Source: CAVSPO01 sp963730005
Lineage (GTDB): Bacteria > Actinomycetota > Actinomycetes > Propionibacteriales > Propionibacteriaceae
Length of the DNA stretch: 16,729 nucleotides
Direction of reading: 5' to 3'
Assembly: GCA_963730005.1 (NCBI GenBank)
Contig: CAVSPO010000024.1
Coordinates: 1 to 16,729 of the forward strand
In this document: in pieces, positions 1 through 5,889 of the stretch
How positions within the stretch are numbered: the stretch's first letter is position 1
Layout: every line of letters starts with the position of its first letter
Notes under the pieces: model-generated
Seen by the model: only the letters and a program-made list of their open reading frames with translations
Told to the model about the DNA's origin: nothing
Database searches by the model: none
Made by a program: the position numbers and the translations under genes

Positions 1-405
1 AGGAACGACCTCGTCACCGCACTCGCTCTGGTGAACGGACGCCCCTTCGACCGGGTCCGCGAAGCAGGCTGGGCGTGGCTGGTCGACCTCAACATCGACC
101 AGCACATGATCTGCGCGATCGTCGACGTCGCCCACCTCGTCGTCACTCACTTCCTCAAGACGGGAGACCTCGGCAAGGCCCGCGCCGCAGCCGAGACCGC
201 GTTGGCCGCAGCACCCTACGAGACGATCCCCAGGCTCGACCTGGCAGCCGTCACCCACGCCGAAGGTCATACTGACGAAGCTCGCCGGATCGTACGCGAG
301 GAGGTGTGCAATGTCGAGGACGAGAGCGGCCTGCCCAACGATCTCAGCGACCGCACCGCACAGATCATCGCCGGGTTCGACTGGTTCAAGCAGCGGGCGT
401 CGTAG
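1..405 (+). CDS. BTAD-domain (LysM/BTAD-type) protein, C-terminal fragment
   Basis: The reading frame is open from the first base and stops with TAG at 403-405, so only the last 134 residues are present and the start lies to the left. The visible part is helical and TPR-like: GRPFDRVREAGWAWLVD, then VVDVAHLVVTHFLKTGDLGKARAAAETAL and an acidic end. This is the usual look of the bacterial transcriptional activator domain (BTAD). In actinobacterial conjugative elements that domain is often the C-terminus of a long LysM- and membrane-containing protein; this context is family knowledge, and no LysM is visible here. Its role in transfer is not established. It converges with the minus-strand zinc-ribbon gene across a 15-nt gap with no clear hairpin. 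An internal GTG at 31 could be called as a start by software but is unlikely to be the real one. Confidence 0.72.
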   Translation, partial: RNDLVTALALVNGRPFDRVREAGWAWLVDLNIDQHMICAIVDVAHLVVTHFLKTGDLGKARAAAETALAAAPYETIPRLDLAAVTHAEGHTDEARRIVREEVCNVEDESGLPNDLSDRTAQIIAGFDWFKQRAS

Positions 406-420
406 CCCGCGCGTCACGAG

Positions 421-609
421 TCAGTCGCTTCGACCCGCGTTCCAGAAGTCGTCATGGGATTCGTAGATGTTGTCCCTGGAGATGCTGTTCTTGTGACCGC
501 ACTCTTCGCACTTCCAGGTGTACCGGTGGTCGTCGAACCCGAGCTGGCCATTTAGATTGGCTCCGCAGCGGTCGCACCACCAGGCGATGTCGGGGAAGCG
601 CTCGCTCAT
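421..609 (-). CDS. 62-aa zinc-ribbon protein, last gene of NYN cassette
   Basis: This small soluble protein has two CxxC knuckles, Cys12-Cys15 (WWCDRCGANLN) and Cys34-Cys37 (WKCEECGHKN), 18 residues apart, a classic single zinc ribbon. The motif layout resembles short proteins in Gram-positive bacteria labelled Sec23/Sec24-zinc-finger-like or unknown; the exact function is not known. Its ATG overlaps the TGA of the upstream membrane protein in an ATGA junction, so translation is probably coupled, and GGGGAA lies about 5 nt before the start. It is the last gene of the minus-strand cassette with the coiled-coil NYN nuclease. Inference: it could bind nucleic acid or act as a structural adaptor. 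Presence of the gene is secure; function is open. Confidence 0.85.
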   Translation of the reverse strand: MSERFPDIAWWCDRCGANLNGQLGFDDHRYTWKCEECGHKNSISRDNIYESHDDFWNAGRSD

Positions 610-914
610 CGCGTTTCCCCGGAGCCGTCGGGGTTCTCATCGACGTCCGCGCTGTCGGCATGTGAGTCGTCCTGATCATCCACTACGGCCCTCAGGTGAT
701 CCTTTGCGTCAGCTGCCGAGGACTTGCGTGACTCAGATGCGGACCACAAACGCCAGAGGTATAAGCAGGCGCCACCCACAGCCAAGGTGCCCACGATACC
801 TCCCACCACCCCCTTCGCGACACCGCCGTCCTCGATCTGCTGGATCATCTTCTCGACACCACCTACGCTCTTCGTCTGGATCACGAAATCCTGATACATG
901 CCGAGATTGCTCAT
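606..914 (-). CDS. 102-aa single-pass membrane protein of NYN cassette
   Basis: The protein has an amphipathic N-terminus, one Gly/Ala/Val-rich transmembrane segment at about residues 32-57 (GVVGGIVGTLAVGGACLYLW) followed by Arg, and a strongly acidic tail (about residues 75-102) rich in Asp and Ser. I do not recognise the family. The ATG has an excellent Shine-Dalgarno (GGGAGG, 6 nt upstream). It overlaps the stop of the NYN gene and the start of the zinc-ribbon gene by 4 nt each (ATGA), so the three genes are almost certainly one translational unit. The basic residues after the helix suggest a cytoplasmic acidic tail. Inference: it may anchor the coiled-coil nuclease at the membrane. Confidence 0.82.
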   Translation of the reverse strand: MSNLGMYQDFVIQTKSVGGVEKMIQQIEDGGVAKGVVGGIVGTLAVGGACLYLWRLWSASESRKSSAADAKDHLRAVVDDQDDSHADSADVDENPDGSGETR

Positions 915-2353
915 GTTGTTCCTCCCATATGTTGCTCGTCGAGCGGTTCATTCACACCAAGCTCATGCACCAAGACTCGGCCGCGCAAGATCTCGTGCCT
1001 GATGACCCGGCCCTCACCGATGGGCGCCTTCTCTCTGAACTCTCCGAACCGATCATTCGAAATGATCCAGTCAGTTGGGCTGCTCGCAATGTCTATGATC
1101 GTCTCGTCAGCCTTGACGCGAGTCGCAACAACGTGCACCTGCGCGGGCTGCAACGTCGATCGAAGGTGATCGTCGCCTACGCCCAGCAGACCCCGGATGC
1201 TTGCGTCGAAGACGACAAGGACATCGAACCTTCCGGCCAGAACTTGAATCAAGGGGAGAAGTGCGTTCAGCCCGATGAAGCGGTCGCCTTCGTAGCAGCA
1301 GTTGTTGCCATCTACCACGAGTGACCGAATATCCCTCGATGCGCGACTAGCAAGTGCCATGATGCGCTTCTCGGTTTTCTCCAGGTCGCGTCGGATGTGT
1401 GTGACTTGCCGCTCGTGATTCCGAAGCTCGTAACGCAGTGGAGGCATCTTTGCCCGAATGGTACGGCTGACACTTCGAGGAGAACCTTCCCCGAATCGCC
1501 GTTTGCACTGTTCGTGGAGCATCGCCCTCTCGTACTTGGTCGAGGCGTTGGAGATCTTGCGGTCAAGATCCTCGGCCCAAGTGATATCGTCCTCCAGCCG
1601 CGAGAGATCGGACCTGAGTTGGGCGACGGCTCCCTCCTGCTCTTGGAATTCTTCTTGGTACCGGCGCCACTCCGCGAGCGGGCCCTCCACCGCGCTGTCG
1701 AAGGTGTCTGCTTGAGCCCGGAGGCGATCGCGCTGGGCGTCGAGGTCTGCTAGCTTGCGATCAATCTTGTCGATCTCCTTGGTTACCTCGACTCGTTGGT
1801 AGCTCGCGAACCGAGCGAGGTTCAGTTCAATGACGGTTACCTGGTCGGACAGCCGGGCCACCTCCCCCTGCAACTGGCCGTACGCCTGCTCGACGAGTCG
1901 CTGGCGTTCTTGAAGGCGGGCGCGTTCTCGATCATGGGCCTCGAGCCGTTGCTGCGCTTCCCCGAACGCGGGAGTCAGGAGGCGAAGGACGTTCCAGCCC
2001 AGGCGAGCATCGCGTTCAAGAGCCGACCTCTTTGAGTCCAGTGCCTGAACGGCGGCGGCGAGTTCGTTGTTGGCCTGCTCCAGCCGTTCGAACTCGGAGG
2101 TGCTCTCACGTAACTCGGACCGAAGGTGGTCGAGTTCGGCGGCCTGTTCATCGGGCTCGAAGAGGGCCGCCCACCTGACCAACTCCTCCAGGTCAGCTCG
2201 GCGTGTTTCCAGCTCGTTGATCTCGTTGTCGGCGGCCCGCAGGTTCGACGTGAACGGGTTCAAATCCCTCTGGAGAACATCTCCTTGTGAGAACGACAGA
2301 GAGGCGCCGAGGTCGTGGTCCGGACTCACGCGCTTGTCGCCTTTGGCAGGCAA
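911..2353 (-). CDS. Coiled-coil protein with C-terminal NYN/Zc3h12a-like RNase domain
   Basis: This 480-residue protein has a long coiled coil (about residues 40-120 and 135-340, rich in Glu, Arg, Leu and Gln) and a C-terminal nuclease-like domain (about 343-465). That domain carries the acidic set expected of NYN/PIN-fold RNases: D348 in LVVDGNN, D383 in VVFDAS, D416/E417 and D421 in KADETIIDIA, and D434 in IISNDRFGEF. The order and spacing match the Zc3h12a/N4BP1-type NYN family, which cuts RNA with metal ions; the match is by eye. The start is a TTG at 2353. No ATG or GTG lies upstream before the in-frame stop near 2460. A GTG at 2329 with AAAGG upstream is an alternative and would remove eight residues. 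The coiled coil probably oligomerises or senses something. The partners are the membrane protein and zinc ribbons in the same cassette. A defence or stress role is inference. Confidence 0.87.
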   Translation of the reverse strand: MPAKGDKRVSPDHDLGASLSFSQGDVLQRDLNPFTSNLRAADNEINELETRRADLEELVRWAALFEPDEQAAELDHLRSELRESTSEFERLEQANNELAAAVQALDSKRSALERDARLGWNVLRLLTPAFGEAQQRLEAHDRERARLQERQRLVEQAYGQLQGEVARLSDQVTVIELNLARFASYQRVEVTKEIDKIDRKLADLDAQRDRLRAQADTFDSAVEGPLAEWRRYQEEFQEQEGAVAQLRSDLSRLEDDITWAEDLDRKISNASTKYERAMLHEQCKRRFGEGSPRSVSRTIRAKMPPLRYELRNHERQVTHIRRDLEKTEKRIMALASRASRDIRSLVVDGNNCCYEGDRFIGLNALLPLIQVLAGRFDVLVVFDASIRGLLGVGDDHLRSTLQPAQVHVVATRVKADETIIDIASSPTDWIISNDRFGEFREKAPIGEGRVIRHEILRGRVLVHELGVNEPLDEQHMGGTT

Positions 2354-2447
2354 ACCCCGTGGAACCTCGTCCTTGTATGCGACACCGACATCCCGATGGC
2401 GGCATTCGTCTGCGCAGCCGTGAGCCGCTTCCCCACTCTGACGGTCC

Positions 2448-2555
2448 CTACTTCTTCTTCACGATGGTGCCGCACGCCGAGCACCTCAATTGGTTGGTCG
2501 TGTACGGCTGCAACGTGTACCTGCTGCACAACGGGCACTTGCTTCCCTTGGCCAT
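2448..2555 (-). CDS. 35-aa zinc-ribbon microprotein
   Basis: This very short gene runs from ATG at 2555 to TAG at 2448-2450. It encodes 35 residues beginning MAKGSKCPLCSRYTL and ending in three lysines. Two CxxC pairs, Cys7-Cys10 and Cys25-Cys28, are spaced as in a zinc ribbon, and the basic ends suggest nucleic-acid binding. AGGAGAGG lies about 10 nt upstream and GGTGGAG directly abuts the start. It lies 94 nt upstream of the TTG of the coiled-coil NYN gene on the same strand and is probably the first gene of that transcript. Similar tiny zinc ribbons occur widely with unknown roles. The patterned cysteines and the Shine-Dalgarno make a real gene likely; function is unknown. Confidence 0.75.
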   Translation of the reverse strand: MAKGSKCPLCSRYTLQPYTTNQLRCSACGTIVKKK

Positions 2556-2903
2556 CTCCACCGATCCTCTCCTGCCCGAGACCCCTCCCGGCCTGCTTAC
2601 GATAGCCCGTCCCAACGCCCAGCCACAATCTATGTTGCCGTCATGCCTTGTCAGACTGCGGATATTTCCTCAATGCCTTCTAAGGCTGTTGCGACAAGGG
2701 CTGACATGCGTCCGCAATCGATGATTGGCTCGACCGCCCGATCGTGGCCGCGTCGGTACGCAAGAAATGCTTGACTTTCGGGACAACGCCTAGTCAGCGG
2801 TCTGTTGCCCCCCGCGTTGCCCCTTCAAATTGGGCCTGTGGACAAACGAAAATGACTACGCGCGCCTCCCATCCTCCTTGCGTCAATCGACGGAAGGACT
2901 GGG
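2556..2903. other. Divergent intergenic region between NYN cassette and regulator
   Basis: This 348-nt stretch has no convincing gene. It separates the minus-strand cassette from the plus-strand regulator, so it must carry control signals for both. Visible structure includes the possible minus-strand promoter, a 5-bp inverted repeat CAATC-GAT-GATTG (2715-2727), an inverted repeat GCCTT-CT-AAGGC near 2680, and a direct repeat of GTTGCCCC at 2804-2811 and 2816-2823. TTGACT at 2771-2776 could be a -35 toward the regulator, but no good -10 lies at the right distance. No tRNA, att-like core or origin iteron was recognised. Its base composition is less GC-rich than the transfer genes. Confidence 0.5.
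2599..2628 (-). promoter_or_regulatory. Possible promoter of the NYN cassette
   Basis: On the minus strand, TTGTGG (2628-2623) is followed after 18 nt by TATCGT (2604-2599), about 44 nt before the ATG of the 35-residue zinc-ribbon gene. This fits a weak vegetative actinobacterial promoter (TTGNNN, TANNNT). Single-sequence promoter calls are weak, so confidence is low. Confidence 0.3.
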
Positions 2904-3716
2904 ATGTCAATCGAGAAGGCGATGGGTTTGGGCGAGCGGCTGGCCGCCGCGGAGGCGCTGGTGCCGGAGTGGGGTTTGCGGCACCGACTGCTGGGCGAGC
3001 TGACCAGTCTGGACGACGTGTTCCAGGCTGCCCGGACCGGCACGAACCGAGACCGGGACGAGGTGCTGCGCGACCTGGCGCGGCTGGCCAACAAGGACGC
3101 GGGTGACTGCGAGGAGGCCGCCGCCGTGTTGTGCAAGCTGTTGATCCCTGGGGTTGTGTCGAAGTTGATGTGCCAGCGCGGGTTCAGGTCGATCAGGTTG
3201 GAGGAGCTGAACCGCGAGGCTGCCTTCAACCTGTGGGTGGAGTGCCGATCGTTCCCGTGGGACTCGGACCTGCTGGTCGCCTCGCACATTGTGTGGCGGG
3301 TCCGGCGTTTGACGCTGGCGGCTTTCGGGGTGGCCGATCCCAGGCGGACGGACCGGTCGTGGGCGAACACGGTGACGTTCGGGAACTTCTCGGAGCGTGC
3401 CACGCCTCTTTGGACTTCGCCGGCCGAGTGGGACGCCCCCGAGCCTGCCGCGGAGGAGCTGGATCGGTATCTGGCCGCGGCGCAGGAGCAGGGGCTTGTC
3501 AGTGCCGACGATGTCGAGTTGCTGTACGCGCTTGCGGTGGAGGCTGACGGGTTCGAGACGCGTGCTTCGGGTGCGCAGGGCCTGATGGGTGTGCAGGTGT
3601 CCGAGGCTGTCGGCCGTCGGCTGGGTCTGGCCGGACGAACCGTTCGCCGCCGGACCCGGCGGAGCCTGGCGGTGCTTTCGGATGCCTCCACCCGACGCCG
3701 GATCCTGGCGAGCTGA
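2904..3716 (+). CDS. Sigma-factor-like / HTH transcriptional regulator
   Basis: This 270-residue soluble protein starts at ATG 2904 behind GGAAGG (6 nt spacing). The C-terminal part (about 234-258) reads as a helix-turn-helix, SEAVGRRLGLAGRTVRRRTR, preceded by a helical segment SADDVELLYALAVEADGF typical of sigma region 4. The middle part (about 70-140), with EEAAAVLCKLL, NLWVECRSFPWD and ASHIVWRVRRLTL, recalls region 2 of ECF-type sigma factors. Similar genes head transfer operons in actinobacterial elements (family knowledge, recalled and not checked). It ends 67 nt before the first transfer gene, and that gap contains the GTGGTGTCCAC-N17-CTTGGG element, so it is a good candidate to control the operon. 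Whether it is a true sigma factor or a plain DNA-binding activator cannot be settled by eye. Confidence 0.78.
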   Translation: MSIEKAMGLGERLAAAEALVPEWGLRHRLLGELTSLDDVFQAARTGTNRDRDEVLRDLARLANKDAGDCEEAAAVLCKLLIPGVVSKLMCQRGFRSIRLEELNREAAFNLWVECRSFPWDSDLLVASHIVWRVRRLTLAAFGVADPRRTDRSWANTVTFGNFSERATPLWTSPAEWDAPEPAAEELDRYLAAAQEQGLVSADDVELLYALAVEADGFETRASGAQGLMGVQVSEAVGRRLGLAGRTVRRRTRRSLAVLSDASTRRRILAS

Positions 3717-3729
3717 TGGCGGGCGGGTC

Positions 3730-3763
3730 GTGGTGTCCACGAGGCCTGCACCTGTGGCTTGGG
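3730..3763 (+). promoter_or_regulatory. Putative transfer promoter, copy 1 (GTGGTGTCCAC-N17-CTTGGG)
   Basis: GTGGTGTCCAC (3730-3740) and CTTGGG (3758-3763) are separated by 17 nt, a normal -35/-10 spacing. The same two blocks with the same spacing occur at 13109-13142, ahead of the second transfer operon. The -35-like block is also palindromic here (TCGTGG-TGT-CCACGA, 3728-3742), so it could instead be an operator. Expected transcription would begin near 3770, just before the Shine-Dalgarno GGAGGG (3771-3776) of the first transfer gene. Confidence 0.6.
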
Positions 3764-3783
3764 CAGGTCAGGAGGGTCGTGAG

Positions 3784-3981
3784 ATGAACGGTGATGACAT
3801 CAGCGAGCTGATCGACGTGGCGGCCAGCGAGGCAGCGGTGATCGAGGAGGTGTCGCGGGCGGTGCGACGCCTGGAGGCCGTGCAGGCCGCGCAGGTGAAA
3901 CTGCAGACATTGCCGTCGGAGCTGCTCCGGCAGGCGTTCGCGGAGCGCAGCTTGGTGTTGCGGGCGGGTCTGTCATCGTGA
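3784..3981 (+). CDS. 65-aa helical protein, first gene of transfer operon
   Basis: The frame is open further upstream, but ATG 3784 is chosen because GGAGGG lies 7 nt before it and the upstream part would overlap the regulator gene. The product, MNGDDISELIDVAASEAAV..., is 65 residues, predicted almost wholly alpha-helical and acidic at the start, with no membrane segment. I do not recognise a domain. It overlaps the next gene in a GTGA junction (3978-3981), placing it firmly in the transfer operon. It is the first gene after the shared promoter-like element. Function unknown; an accessory cytoplasmic component or small regulator is possible. Confidence 0.72.
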   Translation: MNGDDISELIDVAASEAAVIEEVSRAVRRLEAVQAAQVKLQTLPSELLRQAFAERSLVLRAGLSS

Positions 3982-4796
3982 CGGCGACAGTTGCGGAGCT
4001 GAAGCGGGCCTGGCGAGCGGTGGAAGCCGGGTTGTTCAGCGACCCGTCCACTGCTTCCGATCCGCACACGAGGGAGCTGGGCGCCGTCCAGTGGACGGCG
4101 CAGCCCGGCGAGCGGGTGTTGCCGGTGGTTGGTGCACACGGGTTCTCAGGGGCGTCGATGCTGTCGCTGGCGTTGGCGACCGTGGCCGCGCCGGCGCGGG
4201 TGGTGGAGTGCGCACCGCTGGGCGGCTGCGGGTTGGTGGCCGCACCCACCGCCGAGTTGGGTGACTACGACGGGTTCTGGACACGCGGTCTGCGCGACGA
4301 CGTCCTGGTCGAACGTGTCTCCGGTGACCTGCGCGACTGCGGCGCGGTTCCGCGACTGTCGGTGGTGGACAGGATCTCGGGGCTGACTGTGCTGGACGTC
4401 GGCTGGGACGCCCGAGTGGTGCTGGCGTCCGAGGGATGGCTGGCCGCGGCACTGACCCGTATCGAGACGGTGGTGGTGACTGCGACGGCGACGGTCGCGG
4501 GGCTGCGCCGGGTGGAGACCACGCTGGCTGTGTTGGACCGCCCGGACGCGTGCCGCGTGGTGTTGCTGGGCCCGGTCCGGCGTCGCTGGCCGAAGGGCTT
4601 GGCCGTCACGTTCGGGCCGCTCACCCGCGCGCTGGACCGGCGTGGGTGGGTGTTCACCGTCCCGGCCGTGGCTTCGTTGCGGGTGGTTGGGGTTGATTCG
4701 CGTCCGCTGCCCGCCGAGCTGCTGGCTGCTGCCGGGTTGGTGCTGGGTTCGGCCCGGCAGCCCGATACCGCTGTTGAGCGAGAGGAAGACCGATGA
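3978..4796 (+). CDS. MinD/ParA-like protein with degenerate P-loop (DUF6668-like)
   Basis: This 272-residue soluble protein starts at GTG 3978, overlapping the previous stop. The core VLPVVGAHGFSGASMLSLAL (residues 48-66) sits where a MinD/ParA-type ATPase has its deviant Walker A loop, but neither the leading nor the catalytic lysine is present (GAHGFSGAS, 52-60). A later strand LTVLDVGWD resembles the switch/Walker B strand. The layout matches actinobacterial mobile-element proteins of the DUF6668 kind; that assignment is from memory. It is probably a non-catalytic or weak nucleotide-binding protein that helps organise the T4SS at the membrane (inference). It overlaps the next gene by 4 nt (ATGA). 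Confidence 0.75.
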   Translation: MTATVAELKRAWRAVEAGLFSDPSTASDPHTRELGAVQWTAQPGERVLPVVGAHGFSGASMLSLALATVAAPARVVECAPLGGCGLVAAPTAELGDYDGFWTRGLRDDVLVERVSGDLRDCGAVPRLSVVDRISGLTVLDVGWDARVVLASEGWLAAALTRIETVVVTATATVAGLRRVETTLAVLDRPDACRVVLLGPVRRRWPKGLAVTFGPLTRALDRRGWVFTVPAVASLRVVGVDSRPLPAELLAAAGLVLGSARQPDTAVEREEDR

Positions 4797-5071
4797 TTCC
4801 TGTTCCGTTGCAGATCTGCCCGGTGGCCCCGCCGGGGGCCCAGCAGTACGCCGACCAGTTGACCGGCTACGTGTTGTGGGGCGTGTTGGCGTTGTTCGTG
4901 GTCGGCGTGGTGGTCGCGTTGGGTGCTGTGGTTGCGGGCCGGATCTTCGGCATGCCGCATGCGTCCCGGGCTGGTGTGATCGGCGCGGTCGTGGTGTTCA
5001 TCGCCGCGATCGCATACATGGTGCTGCCGTCGATGGTGGCCGCGATCACCGGGTCGGGGTGTATCGGATGA
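4793..5071 (+). CDS. Small two-helix membrane protein, VirB2/TrbC-like
   Basis: This 92-residue protein has two transmembrane helices (about 25-49 and 61-86) joined by a short basic loop (GRIFGMPHASRAG), and extracytoplasmic ends each carrying a cysteine (Cys9, Cys90) that could pair. Size, two-helix topology and place in the operon match VirB2/TrbC-like pilin-type subunits of Gram-positive T4SS. Sequence identity to VirB2 is not evident, so this is a positional and topological call. Start ATG 4793 overlaps the previous TGA, and its own TGA overlaps the next ATG. Confidence 0.72.
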   Translation: MIPVPLQICPVAPPGAQQYADQLTGYVLWGVLALFVVGVVVALGAVVAGRIFGMPHASRAGVIGAVVVFIAAIAYMVLPSMVAAITGSGCIG

Positions 5072-5886
5072 GACGGCCACGCCACCCGCGTCCGGAGCCG
5101 GAGGCGCAGCCCTGGGGTCAGGGCAGGCTGCTTGTGCTGTTTGCGCTCGGGCTGGCCACCACCATCGCCCTTGTCGGCGGACTGGTGTTCACGGTCCGGG
5201 CGACTGTCACCCCCACAGCCGACTCACCCCGGACCCCGCACACCGCGGCCCGCCCCGACGAGGATGAAGGGGCGCGGCGCGACGCGTTGGCTGCCGCCGC
5301 CATGGTGCCGGTGAACCCGGACGACGCATGGCGCGGCACCCCCGCCGCCACACCTGGCCCGGTGATGCAGTTGCCTGGCTCGACGGTGATCGGGCCGGCC
5401 AGGGTTGCGTCGGGGTTCCCGCGCACCCCTGAGGGTGCGGTCGGGCAGTTGGCGGAGATCGAAGTAGCTGTGCTGACCGAGATGAGTGTCGGGCGGGCCG
5501 GCGAGATCCATGCGGCGTGGTCGATGCCCGGTGCGCCGCCGGTGGAGCGGTGGCCGTTGATGAGCCATGTGCGTTCATTCCTGTCGGCGTCGCGGATGGG
5601 TTCGGTCAAGGATCCGGGCACCACGGTGTCGGTCACCCCGGTCGCCGCGCAGGTGAAGGCCACCGACGGCCCGGACTGGGTGGTGGCGTGCGTGTTGTCC
5701 GACGTGCGGGCGGTCATCGATGTCGAGGCCAGGATGGGCTTCGGCTACTGCGAACGCATGCAGTGGGACGGCACCCGCTGGCTGATCGCCCCGGGCGAAC
5801 CGCCCGCGCTCGCGCCGTCGACGTGGCCGGGCACCGACCTGGCTTACGCGGCTGGTTGGCGCACGCTGGCTCCGGCGAGCAGGTGA
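5068..5886 (+). CDS. VirB8/TcpC-like bitopic T4SS protein
   Basis: The chosen start is ATG 5068 (ATGA overlap with the previous gene), although the frame is open upstream. The 272-residue product has a basic cytoplasmic N-terminus (MRRPRHPRPEPE), one transmembrane segment (about 21-43), a Pro/Thr/Asp-rich linker and an extracytoplasmic domain (about 105-272). Topology, length and position between the pilin-like protein and VirB6 suggest a VirB8/TcpC-type scaffold with an NTF2-like fold. I cannot demonstrate the fold from sequence. Two conserved-looking cysteines, in VVACVLSD and GYCERMQWDG, may form a disulfide. It stops 3 nt before the VirB6 gene. Confidence 0.75.
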   Translation: MRRPRHPRPEPEAQPWGQGRLLVLFALGLATTIALVGGLVFTVRATVTPTADSPRTPHTAARPDEDEGARRDALAAAAMVPVNPDDAWRGTPAATPGPVMQLPGSTVIGPARVASGFPRTPEGAVGQLAEIEVAVLTEMSVGRAGEIHAAWSMPGAPPVERWPLMSHVRSFLSASRMGSVKDPGTTVSVTPVAAQVKATDGPDWVVACVLSDVRAVIDVEARMGFGYCERMQWDGTRWLIAPGEPPALAPSTWPGTDLAYAAGWRTLAPASR

Positions 5887-5889
5887 ACC

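Noticed and set aside
518..1324. 268-codon plus-strand open frame
   Set aside because: Antisense to the membrane protein and the NYN domain; its translation is a mirror of those genes and has no motif.
2287..2724. Overlapping plus- and minus-strand frames of 94-145 codons around the start of the NYN cassette
   Set aside because: They mask the 35-residue zinc-ribbon gene, whose cysteine pairs and Shine-Dalgarno are more convincing.
2825..2850. Minus-strand TTTGTCCAC, a partial match to the promoter block, facing the NYN cassette
   Set aside because: Only part of the first block matches and no CTTGGG follows at 17 nt.
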